Part shown: positions 33,745 through 45,148 of the stretch, in pieces | How positions within the stretch are numbered: position 1 is the first letter of the stretch | How the letters are laid out: each line of letters starts with the position of its first letter | NCBI GenBank assembly: GCA_039566865.1 | Contig: CM076943.1 | Location: 34,294,663-34,358,662 of the forward strand | Direction of reading: 5' to 3' | Source: Aurelia coerulea | Taxonomy: Eukaryota > Cnidaria > Scyphozoa > Semaeostomeae > Ulmaridae | Length of the DNA: 64,000 bases | Position numbers and translations under genes: made by a program | The notes under the pieces: generated by a model | What the model saw: the letters and a program-made list of their open reading frames with translations, nothing else | What the model was told of the DNA's origin: nothing | Databases searched by the model: none

Positions 33745-34005
33745 ATGGGCAGGCTAAACTTTTACGGGAGAACACGGTTAATAAATCTGCGCAAAAGCAA
33801 GCCAGGCATTTCAATTCAAGATCTGCGTAAACGCCTTGAAGAGGAAGATGGAATCAAAATTAGCAGACAAAGCGTCGCAGCGTTTTTAAAAAGGTACGAC
33901 GAAACGGGGATGATCGCAGACCGACACAGAAAAGGGAGAGTTCCCAAGCTAAAACCAGAACATTTCGATTTCATCGATGTCAAAATGGAGGAGAACAATA
34001 AATAA
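33745..34005 (+). pseudogene. Tc1-like transposase N-terminal fragment, second copy
   Basis: Same 86-codon truncated frame as 14649-14909, with one residue difference near the end (DVKMEE for DAKMEE). It is preceded by the same CAGTACACGCC terminus at 33405 and followed by the same deletion joint and 171-bp foldback MITE. Confidence 0.85.
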
Positions 34006-34336
34006 ATGAATTAATTCCTTTCATGATCACAACTGAAAACGTCGTCCTTTACTTTGTAGAAAAGCAATAGAAAATAAACTACCAACGCAGGATCGCGCAG
34101 GATGAAAAGCTTGCCAGCGGGACCTGTGCTTTTGTTGTTGCTTGAAAAATAATTGGATACAACATCGATTTTTTCCCTTCAGAAATGGTAGTACCAGAAT
34201 TCAATCGTCTTTCTCCACTTTTAACAAGGAAACAATGTACATTTGAAATTGCGTAGGTGTAGCGTATTATACGTCAACACTAGGAATGATGCTGCAGAGA
34301 ATACAAAGGGACAAATTAGAGTAATCACTTTTCATT

Positions 34337-34507
34337 GGGGAGTTAAGATACGGTTTGTACGAGGAAACTTATGGGTCCCCCCTTGCCGTAGGTCAATGCT
34401 CATGCGCCCGGCAGAGTTCCAGCCCAAAACGCTACTGCGCATGAGCTTTAACCCACTGCACGGGGGGACACATCCGCTTCCTCGGTTAAACCGTATCTCG
34501 TCTCCCC
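34337..34507. mobile_element. 171-bp foldback MITE, second copy
   Basis: Same as 15232-15402, with ~70-bp imperfect inverted arms ending GGGGAG/CTCCCC. Co-duplicated with unit A''. Confidence 0.7.
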
Positions 34508-34977
34508 TTCCGCAACAAATGTTTCATGAAATCACGAGATGTTTTTTAGAGCACCATTGTGATCGAATGATCTTGTTAAAATGAAGTACAATCGTTCTTC
34601 ATTTGCAAAAAGGTATTCCAATCCTAATCTTGAGGGAAGGCAAAACATCTGGCTATTAGCCCTTTAGAAATGAATTTTGCCAACGATGTCTGGTCTATTA
34701 AGTACTGCGAAGGGCCGTCTGTGGAAACATGTGAAATATTACGCGATTTGATATGACATTGATCGTGAATTACCATTGACCTCCTTCCTTAAACCATTGA
34801 CCTCACGGAAAATTCAATTCAGTACTCAAATATAAAAAAGTAGTGATCAAAAGATTATGTTTTCTGGTTTAAAAGTTTACTTTACTCATCCTCCCAAAAT
34901 GTAACAAGATTCAGATATAACACAACGTATATCACCTAAACAGCAAAAATTCACAACGCAACAAAATAAAGAGCTAT

Positions 34978-35412
34978 TTCAAGAATCGTTTTTCTTTGTT
35001 TTCAATTTGGTTTTACCGTCTGAGATGGCTTTGTTGATGCACTTTACGCATTCGTCCCATTGTTTTGCATCATCAGTTCCCCTCTGCGGCCACATTGTGA
35101 GACATGTTTTTTCACCCAGTCCATTACACTAGGGTCAAGACGTTCTTTTTGAACACCGAAGCTTCTTGTGCCCCTAACGTTGCAGTTTTCAAGCTCATTA
35201 AAGTGAAAGATTTGGAAAACAAGCTGCTTAGCAAAGTTGCCTTGTGGTCTACTTTTTTGGCGAATTTCTTGTAAATGGGAAGCCATGTTTATCACTTTCT
35301 TTACTCTTTCTGGTGTCTGACTTTCAAAGAATTGTTGCGAAGGAGCAAAACTTATTCTTTCTGTATACGTACCAGGAAGGGAAGAGGGCAGGGGGTTGGC
35401 ATCATATGGCAT
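34978..35412 (-). pseudogene. BEN-domain C-terminal exon, frameshifted copy
   Basis: Counterpart of 15874-16308. A T-run near 35107 is one base shorter, which shifts the frame after WVKK and destroys the last helix of the BEN domain. The upstream break and MITE (35505-35850) are shared with the first copy, so only the frameshift arose after duplication. Confidence 0.8.
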
Positions 35413-35504
35413 CTCGACCTGAGGGGGAATTATTGGCTAGGCTTTGTGAAGCCTTGGGTCAGGTTTCGGGGCGTCATGATTAAGGTCTATGTAGAAGATA
35501 GCTA

Positions 35505-35850
35505 CACTCATTTTTGTGTAAGAAACCGCTTATAAGAAACGGTAAGCTCAGTTTTCAAAAGTTAAGAAACAACCCTACCTGAATTGAAAAAGCTAACATA
35601 CTTTTGTAATTTACAATTTTAATTTTCCTGTCGCACTCACAAACGTTTTGAAACTGTACAGTTATATTATTTATTTGTTTTCATATCTTACTAAGTAATT
35701 TGGGAGCCCTTTAGACAAAACAAAATTAACTCTGCACTTCCTGCATTAGAAATAAAAGAAACACATAAGAAACTTTTGGTAGCAAAATCGTCCAAAAATT
35801 TAAGAAACTGGCTACCAGCACCGCATCTTAGTTTCTGATAAACATGAGTG
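35505..35850. mobile_element. CACTCATTTTT-family MITE, second copy
   Basis: Same insertion as 16401-16734, 12 bp longer because the first copy has a small deletion. TA flanks are present. It includes the AATTTGGGAGCCC phrase shared with the 18889 and 57726 family members. Confidence 0.75.
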
Positions 35851-36970
35851 TATATCTATTTTATAGACAGATATATCTTATGCAGGAGATATATTATTCA
35901 ATAAAACGACAAATAAAAAAACAGTGACATGCATATGAGAAACTTCAATGCAGGGCTCTTTCAATTGAATTACAACTAGTATTACAAATAGTCACATACA
36001 TAAGGATGTATTTGAAATATGTATTTGATCTTGAACACAAGTGCCAAAGTATGTAGTCAGCCTGCAACGTTCTGCCACTCCTAATGTCTACGTAAGTGAT
36101 AAAGGATGAATATGACAACGAGCTACAAAACTTGGCAGAGTGCAATGACCAAGCCAAAGAAAAGAAAAGCTGAAAAGATGAAGGCACGATGAAAGAGAAA
36201 GGCTAGTCTAATTAAATCCTGGCATTTTAGTTTAATTAACAGAGAAATTTATAGAAATTTATGTTTATCGCGATGAAAGAGGGCAGGTAAAATGACAAAG
36301 ACACAAAACGATTTCAGAACGATGAGATCATGAATTTACCATAGAGCCTAACCCAGCCTAACCAACGATCAAACGATTTTATGTGTACTGTATTGAGAAA
36401 CAGAGGAGTTTTCGCATTTAACTATTGCCACCAAGAGAATGGTGTCAATTTTCCCCATCAACATCAACAATATTTTGATCCTCAGTTTCACCTGATTCTT
36501 TCAAATACTTTTCATATTGGGTTTGTATCGTATTTCGCATATTGTAAGACTGAGATAGCGCCACAAGATAAAAAGATCCTAAAGATGGTCTTTTTGTGCA
36601 GCAAGTTTATTCCCCCGTTTATTCAGATAACTTTTCGTTTGACTTCCTAGTACCCTTAACACTAGCAAACACGAGGATGATGTAGCCCTACAATCTAATT
36701 TATATGGTTAGTGGTATTCCAGCAGCCAGCAGGTTATTTGATGGGACCATTTTCATGGTTTCCAAGCTTAGGAATTGGATCCCCTGCGTATTGTTGCTCG
36801 TGGTAAATATGAGTACGTTGGGCACATTGGGCATTTGATCGATGTTAACAGCCGTTTAACATTTTTTACATCGTTCACCAAATCATGTGACTATGACCAA
36901 ATATATGACTAAATCTCATAACAACGTGTAACACCGGTTTGTCATCAGAGTGCCACTTGATGACGCAAAT

Positions 36971-37306
36971 TTAGTATGATGTATGCACGTTTTCGTGCAA
37001 CAGGGGTTGAAGTATTTTCTCATATGAGATGACTCTTCCTAATAAGTTATGTTCCACAATGGTACAAAAGAGGCACGCGTAGGCTTCATTTCCTCCAGAT
37101 ACAGTTTCTAAGGATGATGCCACTTTGCAAATGTGTTTAGGAAGTGACTGTCGGTCGTTGGGCTTTCCAAAAATATGTCCTTGACGTTTGTATTTCAGGG
37201 CGTTAGCTAAAAAGGCGGGCCAAGGTATGTCGCTTTTCATATTTACAAAAATTGCAAAACCAATCAAATGCAGATACACATGATTAGTTTCCGGCTTAAC
37301 ATACAT
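36971..37306 (-). CDS. 111-aa open frame, second copy, unknown
   Basis: Identical in protein sequence to the frame at 17855-18190 and again 96 bp from a plus-strand BEN first exon (37402). Identity follows from the recent duplication. See the first copy for a description. Confidence 0.35.
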   Translation of the reverse strand: MYVKPETNHVYLHLIGFAIFVNMKSDIPWPAFLANALKYKRQGHIFGKPNDRQSLPKHICKVASSLETVSGGNEAYACLFCTIVEHNLLGRVISYEKILQPLLHENVHTSY

Positions 37307-37401
37307 TTAAGACAGAGCCATGCGTATGCCACCAGCAATACACTAAAGCAGTACGCTGATTGAAGAGTCTTAAACTACGAACCTGTGAACTGACAAAGAA
37401 T

Positions 37402-37978
37402 ATGGAGAGAAACTTTGAAGGAATCGGCGCTATAACAGATCAACCAATGGATATTTCAAACACGAATAATGCAACATCAGACCTTTCAGGTGAGTGTTAC
37501 TATCTTTAACTGGATAACTTATTCATCGATATAGCCTAGACTTGTCAGAAGTCTTTTTTGAATAGCGTAGTCCTACTCCGTAGTTCCCCATTACGCGACA
37601 GAAAAGAATTAATCGAAAGAGAGCAATATGCTTTTTCTCTGCCTTTCCTTTCTTCTCCGCCGTCAGTAAATGGGGCACTGTGGGTCCGAGACTTTCTGGA
37701 GAGGGATCATATTTGGCAGTAACAGTCTCATCTTTGCGAACAGTTTTTAGCTGGATTTTAAATTATTTTTGGTAAATTTATTATAATCCTTTGATCTCCA
37801 GGCTCCAACAATTCAATTTCTCAATGGAAATTAAACGATAGAAGCCAAGCCTTGGATGAAATGACTGGAGTCTGGAGAGAAGCCGTTGTGAAAGCAGTTG
37901 ACCATCAAGCTAGAGAATACCGCTTACTGTTCGTTGGGATAAGAGTGAAGAAGTTCAAAAACATGCCTGTCCATGAAA
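37402..37978 (+). pseudogene. BEN gene exons 1 and 2, truncated copy
   Basis: Exon 1 (37402-37489) and exon 2 (37802-37978) match the complete gene, including the GTGAGT and GTATGA donors. One silent change opens exon 2. The last exon, with the coiled coil and BEN domain, is missing: the unit ends at 38241 and joins a BEL element. A transcript from here would run into retrotransposon sequence. Confidence 0.8.
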
Positions 37979-38004
37979 GTATGAGATCGTTATTTTCATC
38001 CATA

Positions 38005-38241
38005 CACTCATTTTTTTTATAAGAAACTAAGGTCCGGTGATGGTAGGCAGTTTCTTAAAATGTTTGGGCCATTTTTCCAGCAAAAGTTTCTTATGTGTTT
38101 CTTATATTTTCTATGCCAGAAGTGTAGCGTTAATTTTATTTTGTCTAAAGGGCTCCCAAATTACTTAGCAGGATCTCAAAACAAGTAAATAACATAATTC
38201 GCACTCAAGATATTGTCCAAACAGTTTCTCTGACTGTACAC
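38005..38241. mobile_element. CACTCATTTTT-family MITE cut at the duplication edge
   Basis: Begins like 18889 after TA at 38003-38004 and matches it until 38241 (GACTGTACAC), where the sequence switches to BEL coding. It marks the exact breakpoint of unit A''. Confidence 0.8.
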
Positions 38242-41200
38242 GCGAAGGGAGAGGTTTTTCCAAGTGAAACAGCACGGATGGAAACCAAGGCCATGTGCGT
38301 ACTGCGATTCAACCGAACACAAGTCAAGCGAATGTCAGAAAGTGAAGAGCGTCACTGAACGGAAGCGATTGTTGAGCGTGAAGAAACTCTGCTTCAATTG
38401 CACTGGAGAAAAACATAGAGCAACAGAGTGCAGGAGTAAAGTTACATGTCAGAGATGCAGTGGTAAACATCACACGTCAATTTGCGACAAAGACAATCAG
38501 CAAATTATGGTAGCAACTGGTGAAGGCTCAGTGATTTACCCAGTCGTCGTAGTTAAGGTGAATGGCGTTAAATGCAGAGCATTACTTGACACTGGAGCTG
38601 GGAGCTCATACATTTCAGCGACGCTAGCAGAACGAATCGGGAAGAGACCTGTCAGAAAAGAAACAAGGCGAATTGACATGATGATGCATACTACCAGCAA
38701 GAAGGTTGAAATCTACCACGTGCAAGTTGCAAGCATCACGAATGCTTTTGAGATGATGGCTACAGTGACTAAAGTAGACAAAGCAGTTCTGCTTTCACTT
38801 CCAAATCCGCAGTATGGACGTCTCATTGAACGACATCAGCATCTGAAAGAAGTTATCATGGATGACAAGGACAGAAAACCTGAGCTGCCTATACACATGA
38901 TTGTTGGTGCAAGCGAGTATGCCAAAATCAAAAACCGAGACTAAACCAAGAATAGGAGATCCTGGCGAACCAGTGGCCGAACTGACAGCATTGGGATGGA
39001 CAGTAATGTCACCAGGAAAAGAAGCTGACTTGAGCAGTATCTACCTTACCAGAAGCTCGACAGCTGATTACGAAGACCTGTGCAGATTGGATGTGTTGGG
39101 ATTAGAAGACAGAGCATCAGATGACCAAGCAACAGTATTCGAAGACTTCAAGGAGCAGTTGACTCGAAGCCCGGAAGGATGGTATGAGACTGGCTTACTG
39201 TGGAAAAGTGGACATGCCCCCCTTCCAAACAATCAGAGTGGAAGCTTGGGAAGACTTTCAGGCCTGGTGAGAAAACTCAAAAGAGATCCAGCACTACTCG
39301 AAGAATACGACCAGATCATTCAAGAGCAATTAGAAGAGGGAATTGTCGAAAAAGCACCAACAGAGGCAAAAGGACGAGAGTTCTACATACCGCACAAACC
39401 AGTGGTGAGAGAGCAAGCAGAGAGTACAAAAACACGAATTGTTTATGATGCATCAGCGAGAGCAAGTGACAATGCCCCATCATTAAACGATTGCTTGGAG
39501 ACGGGACCCCCTCTGCAAAATCTAATGTGGGGTGTCCTGGTGCGAAACAGATTCAAACCAGTTGCACTGACAGGAGACCTGAAGAAGGCCTTTCTGCAAG
39601 TGAGGATCCGGGAAGAAGACAGGGACGCCTTAAGATTTCATTGGATAAAGGACAAAGATCCATCAAAAGTGGAAGTTTATCGTTTCACGAGGGCTTTATT
39701 TGGCCTTGTTCAAAGTCCATTTCTCTTGGGAGGCACCATTGAGGAACATCTAAGGAGCTGCGAAGCTGAGTATCCAGAAGAAGTCAAGGAGATATGGAAG
39801 TCACTCTATGTCGATGACGTAATCACTGGTGCGAACAATGTCCAAGAAGCACAACATCTGAAACACAGTGCGGTGGAAATCTTTGGGAGAGCACAATTCA
39901 AACTGCATAAATGGCATTCAAATATCCCAGAGTTAGAGGGTGAAGATGCAGGTTCTGATGGAGAGAATACCTATGCAAAACAGCAACTAGGAGTAAAAGC
40001 GAATGAAACAAAGATGCTGGGCCTAACCTGGAACAAGAAGAGTGACACACTAAAAGTCACGTTTCCACAAGAGAAAGCAGATGTCACAAAGCGAGGTATC
40101 TTGCGACTTCTTGCTTCAATTTTCGATCCACTTGGACTGGTATCACCAATAACCTTGACTGGGAAAGAAGTCTACCGAGCCACATGTGACGAGAGCGTAC
40201 CATGGGATAAAGACCTCCCAGATGTCATACATAAACAGTGGGAGAAGTTTGAGAAGAATTTACCATTTAAAGTTGAATTGCCACGAAGCCTTGTAGCGCA
40301 TCAAGAGCAGATCGAAGCAATTGACTTGCATGTATTTGGTGATACGAGTGGAACAGGAACTGCAGCAGTCGTCTATGCAGCCGTACATCAAAAGTCAGGA
40401 CTGAGTCAAGGACTTGTAGCTGCAAGATCTCGTTTAGCAAAGAAAGGAGTGACCATTCCAAGACTCGAACTTGTTTCTGCTCATATGGCGGCAAATCTTG
40501 CTCAGAGCGTCAAGGATGCGTTGGATGGATTTCCAGTTCGACAAGTAACCGGATGGCTTGACAGCACAGTCGCACTACACTGGATCAGAGGAAACGGTAA
40601 CTACAAGCAATTCGTGGCTAACAGAGTGAGGAAAATTCAAGAGAAGAGTTTCATACAGTGGCGATATGTACCAACCGAACAGAATTCTGCTGATGTAGCT
40701 AGCAGAGGAGCAGCAGCTGCGAAACTACAGGAAAGCTGGTGGATTGGACCAAACTGGCTGTCAATGACTGAACAATGGCCTAGAGACATAGTAACGGAGC
40801 CAAATCATGACACAGAAGCAGAAACAAAACTGACAAAAGAAGTTCTGGGTGTTGCAGTAGAATTTGAAGACGAATTGCCGACGATTCTTGAAAGGCACAG
40901 TTACTGGAAGTCGATGCGAATAACCACATGGATTGCTAGATTCATTCACAACTGTAAATCAAATAAGTCAGAGAGACTATCTGGACCATTGACCACAGAA
41001 GAAATTGACAAGCAGATCAAGATTTGGGTGAGAAGGGAGCAACGTCACTACAGTGATACTGAAGAATTCAAAGCAGATCAGTTGAGACTGAACTTACAAG
41101 AAGATGAGAGCGGAATCTACGAATGTAGAGGGAGAATTCAGGGCGTTTATCCAAAGTATTTTCCAACAAGATCCCTCTTGAGTGAAAAAATGGTCATGGA

Positions 41201-42423
41201 TGCTCATGTCAAAACCTTGCATGGGGGAGTTGGCCTAACAATGGAGTCCATTCGTCGTGACTATTGGATTCCTCGACTTCGATAACTGGTGAAGAAAGTC
41301 ATTAGGAAATGCAACAGATGCAAAAGATTCCAGGCAAGAGCATTTGCGAGTCCACCAGAAGGAAATCTGCCAATTGACAGGACCGAAGGATCTAGACCAT
41401 TTCAAGTAGTTGGAGTCGATTATGCTGGACTGATCATCTACAAACGCACACAACGGCAAGAAGGAAAAGCCTATATCCTACTCTTTGCATGCAGCCTCAC
41501 AAGAGCCTTGTACTTAGAGTTGCTGCCTGATCAAACAGCAGAAGAATTCCTGAAGAGTCTGAAACGCTTTATTGCCAGAAAAGGAAGGCCTGAGAAGATC
41601 TATTCTGATAATGGAAAAACCTTCGTTGCTGGAGCAAAATGGCTGAAGAAGATCATGAAAAAGGAGAGTTTATCAAAACTTCCTGGCCCATCAGCACATC
41701 AAATGGCAATTCGACTTGAGTAAGGCTCCTTGGTGGGGTGGGCAGTTTGAAAGGATGGTTGGGCTGGTGAAACAATCTCTCTACAAAACTTTGGGAAGAG
41801 CATGCTTGAGTTGGAGTGAACTTGAGGAAGTGATCATTGACATAGAACTTGCCTTGAATAACCGCCCCTTAAGCTATGTCGAAGACGATGTCCAATTGCC
41901 TATTCTCACACCTAACGTGATGATGTTCGGCATTCCAAACCACTTACCAGAGGCAGACGCTGATGATTTAGAGGACACAGATTTGAGGAACCGTGCAAAG
42001 TATTTGCGGAAATGCAAAGATTCTCTCTGGTCAAGGTGGACGGGGGAGTACGTAAAAGCGCTAAGAGAACGTCATAACCTAAAGCATGATAGCAAGACAC
42101 CATCGCTCAAGGAAGGAGATGTCGTGCTAATAAAAGGAGAGGAACGTAACCGAGGCAAGTGGAGTATCGGAATCATCACAAATCTCATTACTGGTAGAGA
42201 CGGAGTTGTGAGAGCTGCAAAACTCAGAGCCGGGAAATCATACCTTGAGAGAGCTGTACAACAGTTGTATCCGCTAGAGTTGTCATGCGACGTGACCAAA
42301 CAAAGAGTCCAAGACCAACTGAATCCAGAAGCCAGAGCTTTCAGACCGAGAAGAAGAGCAGCGGCAGATGCAGCAGAGACAATGAGAATCATTGCGGCAG
42401 AAGAAGAAGATGAACAGCTGTAA
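38242..42423 (+). pseudogene. BEL/Pao retrotransposon gag-pol, 5'-truncated, four frame breaks or stops
   Basis: The order is three zinc knuckles at about 38285-38490 (CAYCDSTEHKSSEC, CFNCTGEKHRATEC, CQRCSGKHHTSIC), aspartic protease (ALLDTGAGSSYIS), reverse transcriptase with YVDD active site (SLYVDDVITG, about 39805-39830), RNase H (near 40330-40720), integrase zinc finger, then integrase core (VVGVDYAG, IYSDNGKTF, WWGGQFERMVG). Gag-type knuckles fused to a BEL-type pol without a break in order identify Pao/BEL. The 5' LTR and most of gag are missing, cut at 38242 by the junction with unit A''. The frame is lost by one extra A near 38930, an in-frame TAA at 41283-41285 inside the zinc finger, and a shift near 41700. 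No functional product is expected. Confidence 0.9.
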
Positions 42424-42464
42424 CTTTATCAATATTTGCTCTCTTTGAGATCAAATAGGGGGAG

Positions 42465-43014
42465 TGTGTGGAGAATTTGAGTAATTTGTGGAACATTCTA
42501 GGTATTCGAACAATCTAGAAACAGTTAATTACCTTCGCTTTGTTTTCAAGTTAGCTGACCGCATGCTTAATCAACCATACGTCAACATCATAACTATGTC
42601 TGTAGTCATTGCCTATTTGTAGATCACCATTTAGGCCTAATCATGCTTATAAACACGTAGTCTCGTTTTAGTTAAGTAGCCTCAGCATGACACAGTTCTA
42701 GAAACTAGGGGACTTGACGGGAACATTCTAGGGGTACTAAAATTAGTTACATAGTAGTTGCTGAGCTTACGTAATGTTAGGCAATAGTTAGTAATAAAGC
42801 TGAATCACGATGATCACTATGTACTAGAACATTCGCTACAAACAGTATACAAGCTAAAACAGTAGGATGTAAGATTATTCAAGTTAATTCAATTCAGACG
42901 ACTCGATTCGTGAGATTAAGCTGTGAGAGTAACTACGCTGAAAGAGTGCATTTTCTATGAAGTTAAATCTACTCGTGAGTTTATTGTCGTGGTAACAGAA
43001 TCAAATTCCCGACA
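42465..43014 (+). repeat. BEL/Pao 3' LTR
   Basis: Begins TGTGTGGAGAA just after a purine-rich tract (AATAGGGGGAG) 41 bp past the pol stop and ends TTCCCGACA. Length is 550 bp. It has TG...CA boundaries, but its partner LTR is not in the window. Confidence 0.7.
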
Positions 43015-43025
43015 CTAAGGGCAAA

Positions 43026-43372
43026 TCTGACGGCAGGTAGCAAATCTTAGCTTAGGCCATAAAACCAATTAATTTAGAGAAATCAACGGAATGGACAAGA
43101 GGATCCTGGGTTGATACTACAAGTCCTTGCCAAGTTGCCAGCCAGGTTGCCAAGTTGCCAACATTCCCACTCTTTTCCCACTCTTTTACGTCGAAGTCAG
43201 CATCGGCTAACCTGGAAACTGTTGTTTTTTAAATTTGCAGACTGTCTGAGATTTGCATGTCAATTCTCAAAATCTATTTTGTCTCGGCCGTTTTATTTCG
43301 CATGAAGTAAACTGTTACTTGTTACAGGACTCAAGGAAGGAATCTCATAATTTTGACACGTCATGCTATTGT
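43026..43372 (+). repeat. Dispersed repeat, inverted relative to 47855-48450
   Basis: Shares GGCAAATCTTAGCTTAGGCC-like, ATCAACGGAATGGACAAGAG and AAGGAAGGAATCTCAT blocks with the other copy, in mirror order. This copy is shorter by about 250 bp in the middle. It contains tandem 'CCAAGTTGCCAGCC' words. Confidence 0.7.
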
Positions 43373-44555
43373 TTAAATAAAAGTCATCTTGCTTGAGGCG
43401 CGAGTGCGTGATACTTATGATATCCCTGGGATATGTCACCAGGGCCAAAGTAAGTGGAGGGGGGTTGGAGGCAAAGCACCCCTCTGGAGAGTATTTGTCG
43501 GAAATTGTATTCTCTTGTCAACTTTTTGTAATTTAAAGGTCTACTTTTGGAAGATTTTGAAGGAGAAATGGTGTATAGGACATAGATTTCTTAGCGTTAA
43601 AAGATAGAGTCTCGCAGGAATTATTGAATTTACCGCGTATTTTTGATAAATACTTACTAATTGCGTTGGCTGGGACCGGGGGCACTGAGAGCATGTGCCC
43701 CCCCCAAGATTTTGTAATCAATAAAGAGGTGTCCTTTCTATTTTCAGGAATTTCCCCTTTAGCTTAATAAAAAAATTGTCCTTGAAGTGTCGTGCCCCGC
43801 CCCTAGGTTTGAGATGCTTTTATATCTCAAGATTCCGCATCAAAATGTTCGATGTCTGCCCTGTTGGTTGTACTATTTAAAGAATTCTTTAAATAGTAAA
43901 GCTTGAAAAGGAACGAGCACGTCTCATCCGTCTCTTGACACCGCAATTGATGTTATGTATGCAAAATAAACAACAAAATGATTTTGCTTCGAGAATTCTT
44001 CCAAAGTTAAGACAACACAAAGCCTGCAATGTCAGTTATTTCTCTCAAAAAGAGAAATGCTTTAATTTGAGAGCTGTCAAAGCTAATATATTTTATTACG
44101 TGATAACGGTTGAATTTCGCTTATCAAATTAGCAATGAATTTTGCCGGCTTGTGTAAAGGCGGCAATACACACCGGGTGCGCCAAAATAAACTATGCACT
44201 TTTGGCAGGCCACGATAAATCGTACACAAGACCGATTTTAAAGATTTATGACTTGATCTTTAGCAGAAGGCCTGAATTAGATTCTAGGATTTTTTGCAAA
44301 ATTTTTCTGTTGTCAGTTTTTAGAGCTACAAGCGAGTTTCTTAAAATTTTTGTTTTCGAAAACACTGAAAACGATCAAAAAACGTCGATCAAGCTTTCTA
44401 AAGAATCGACATGAATGGACAAAGAGAAAACTTTTTCGTGGTGATTTGGGATTTAAAAATCGACTAATTGTAAGCTGCTGTGCGAGAGTGAAGGTGAAGG
44501 TGAAGGTGAAGTTGCGTTTTTCAGCGCCAAGCGCTGGGATCGCAGAAATAGAGCA
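43373..44555. other. No gene seen
   Basis: AT-rich sequence with C-rich and G-rich tracts near 43455-43700 and an inverted ATTTAAAGAATTCTTTAAAT near 43875. Short frames only. Confidence 0.5.
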
Positions 44556-44559
44556 GACC

Positions 44560-44665
44560 TAATCGAGTCCGCGACCCCTGTCATGACGCTTAAGTGATGG
44601 GGTCCTACCGGGTATCGAACCCACTCCGCCTGACTGTTCTGGCTGCAAAGTCAGAGGATTAGTGC
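44560..44665 (-). repeat. tRNA-like SINE fragment with a B box
   Basis: On the minus strand GGGTTCGATACCCGGTAGG fits the pol III B box (GGTTCGANNCC) and the T-arm of a tRNA. The upstream half does not fold into a full cloverleaf by eye, so I call it a SINE or tRNA relic. It borders a Harbinger transposase piece. Confidence 0.4.
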
Positions 44666-44670
44666 AAAAA

Positions 44671-44826
44671 ATGGTAGACGGACAAGACGATGATCGAGAA
44701 AAGGCACTCGCTGCACTTTTACTCGGCTGTGCATTAAAATTAAAGCAAAGATCAACGAGAAGGAAAGAGAAGAGATTCTGGATGAAGCCTTGGTTGAGTC
44801 GCAGAGATGAAGAGAGCATGAGCATC
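44671..44826 (+). pseudogene. PIF/Harbinger transposase N-terminal fragment
   Basis: From the ATG at 44671 the peptide reads with a basic helical stretch and then RKEKRFWMKPWLSRRDEES. The RFW-x-x-PWL-x-R signature opens many animal Harbinger (HARBI1-like) nucleases. About 50 residues match, then the frame drifts into GATCT-rich sequence with no DDE nuclease core. It is either the first exon of a lost element or a fragment. The longer frame from 44662 uses a non-ATG start. Confidence 0.6.
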
Positions 44827-44859
44827 GATTTTAGATTTTCCAAACATCCTGAAAAGATC

Positions 44860-45139
44860 TAGCATCCAGATGACTTCCAGATCTTTATTTGATGTGAAAA
44901 TTAGATCTAATTCAGATCTGGATGAAATCAGGGAAAACGATGTAAAACGACAGATTTGCAACAGATTTTAGGTGGATCCATTTAAGATCTAGCTGTGAGC
45001 CTGTGATGTTTCAGATAGATGATCAAACGCTAAATCTAGATCTTGGTCAGGAGTGATTCTATATAGATCCTTTAGATTATGTTAATGAGCTTATCATCCT
45101 TGTTTGATCCAGAATAGATTGGTTTTGGATCTAGATATG
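44860..45139. repeat. AGATCT/GATC-rich tract
   Basis: More than ten AGATC, GATCT or GATCC words fall within 280 bp on both strands, often as AGATCTAG or ATCTAGATC. This is a degenerate short-word repeat, not a clean tandem array. Confidence 0.6.
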
Positions 45140-45148
45140 ATCTGTGCG

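Larger units (their letters stand above)
31447..38241 (+). repeat. Duplicated unit A'' (second direct copy)
   Basis: Near-identical to 13992-19125 once the insertions at 31552-32864 and 32994-33306 are removed; the remaining lengths (about 5.15 and 5.13 kb) agree. It also forms an inverted pair with A' across the P1/P2 palindromes. It ends inside a MITE at 38241, directly joined to BEL retrotransposon sequence. Confidence 0.9.

Noticed and set aside
42072..42392. 106-codon frame antisense to BEL integrase
   Set aside because: Shadow frame of the BEL pol 3' end.
44560..44665. True tRNA gene
   Set aside because: Only the T-arm/B box is convincing. No complete acceptor stem or anticodon arm could be drawn.
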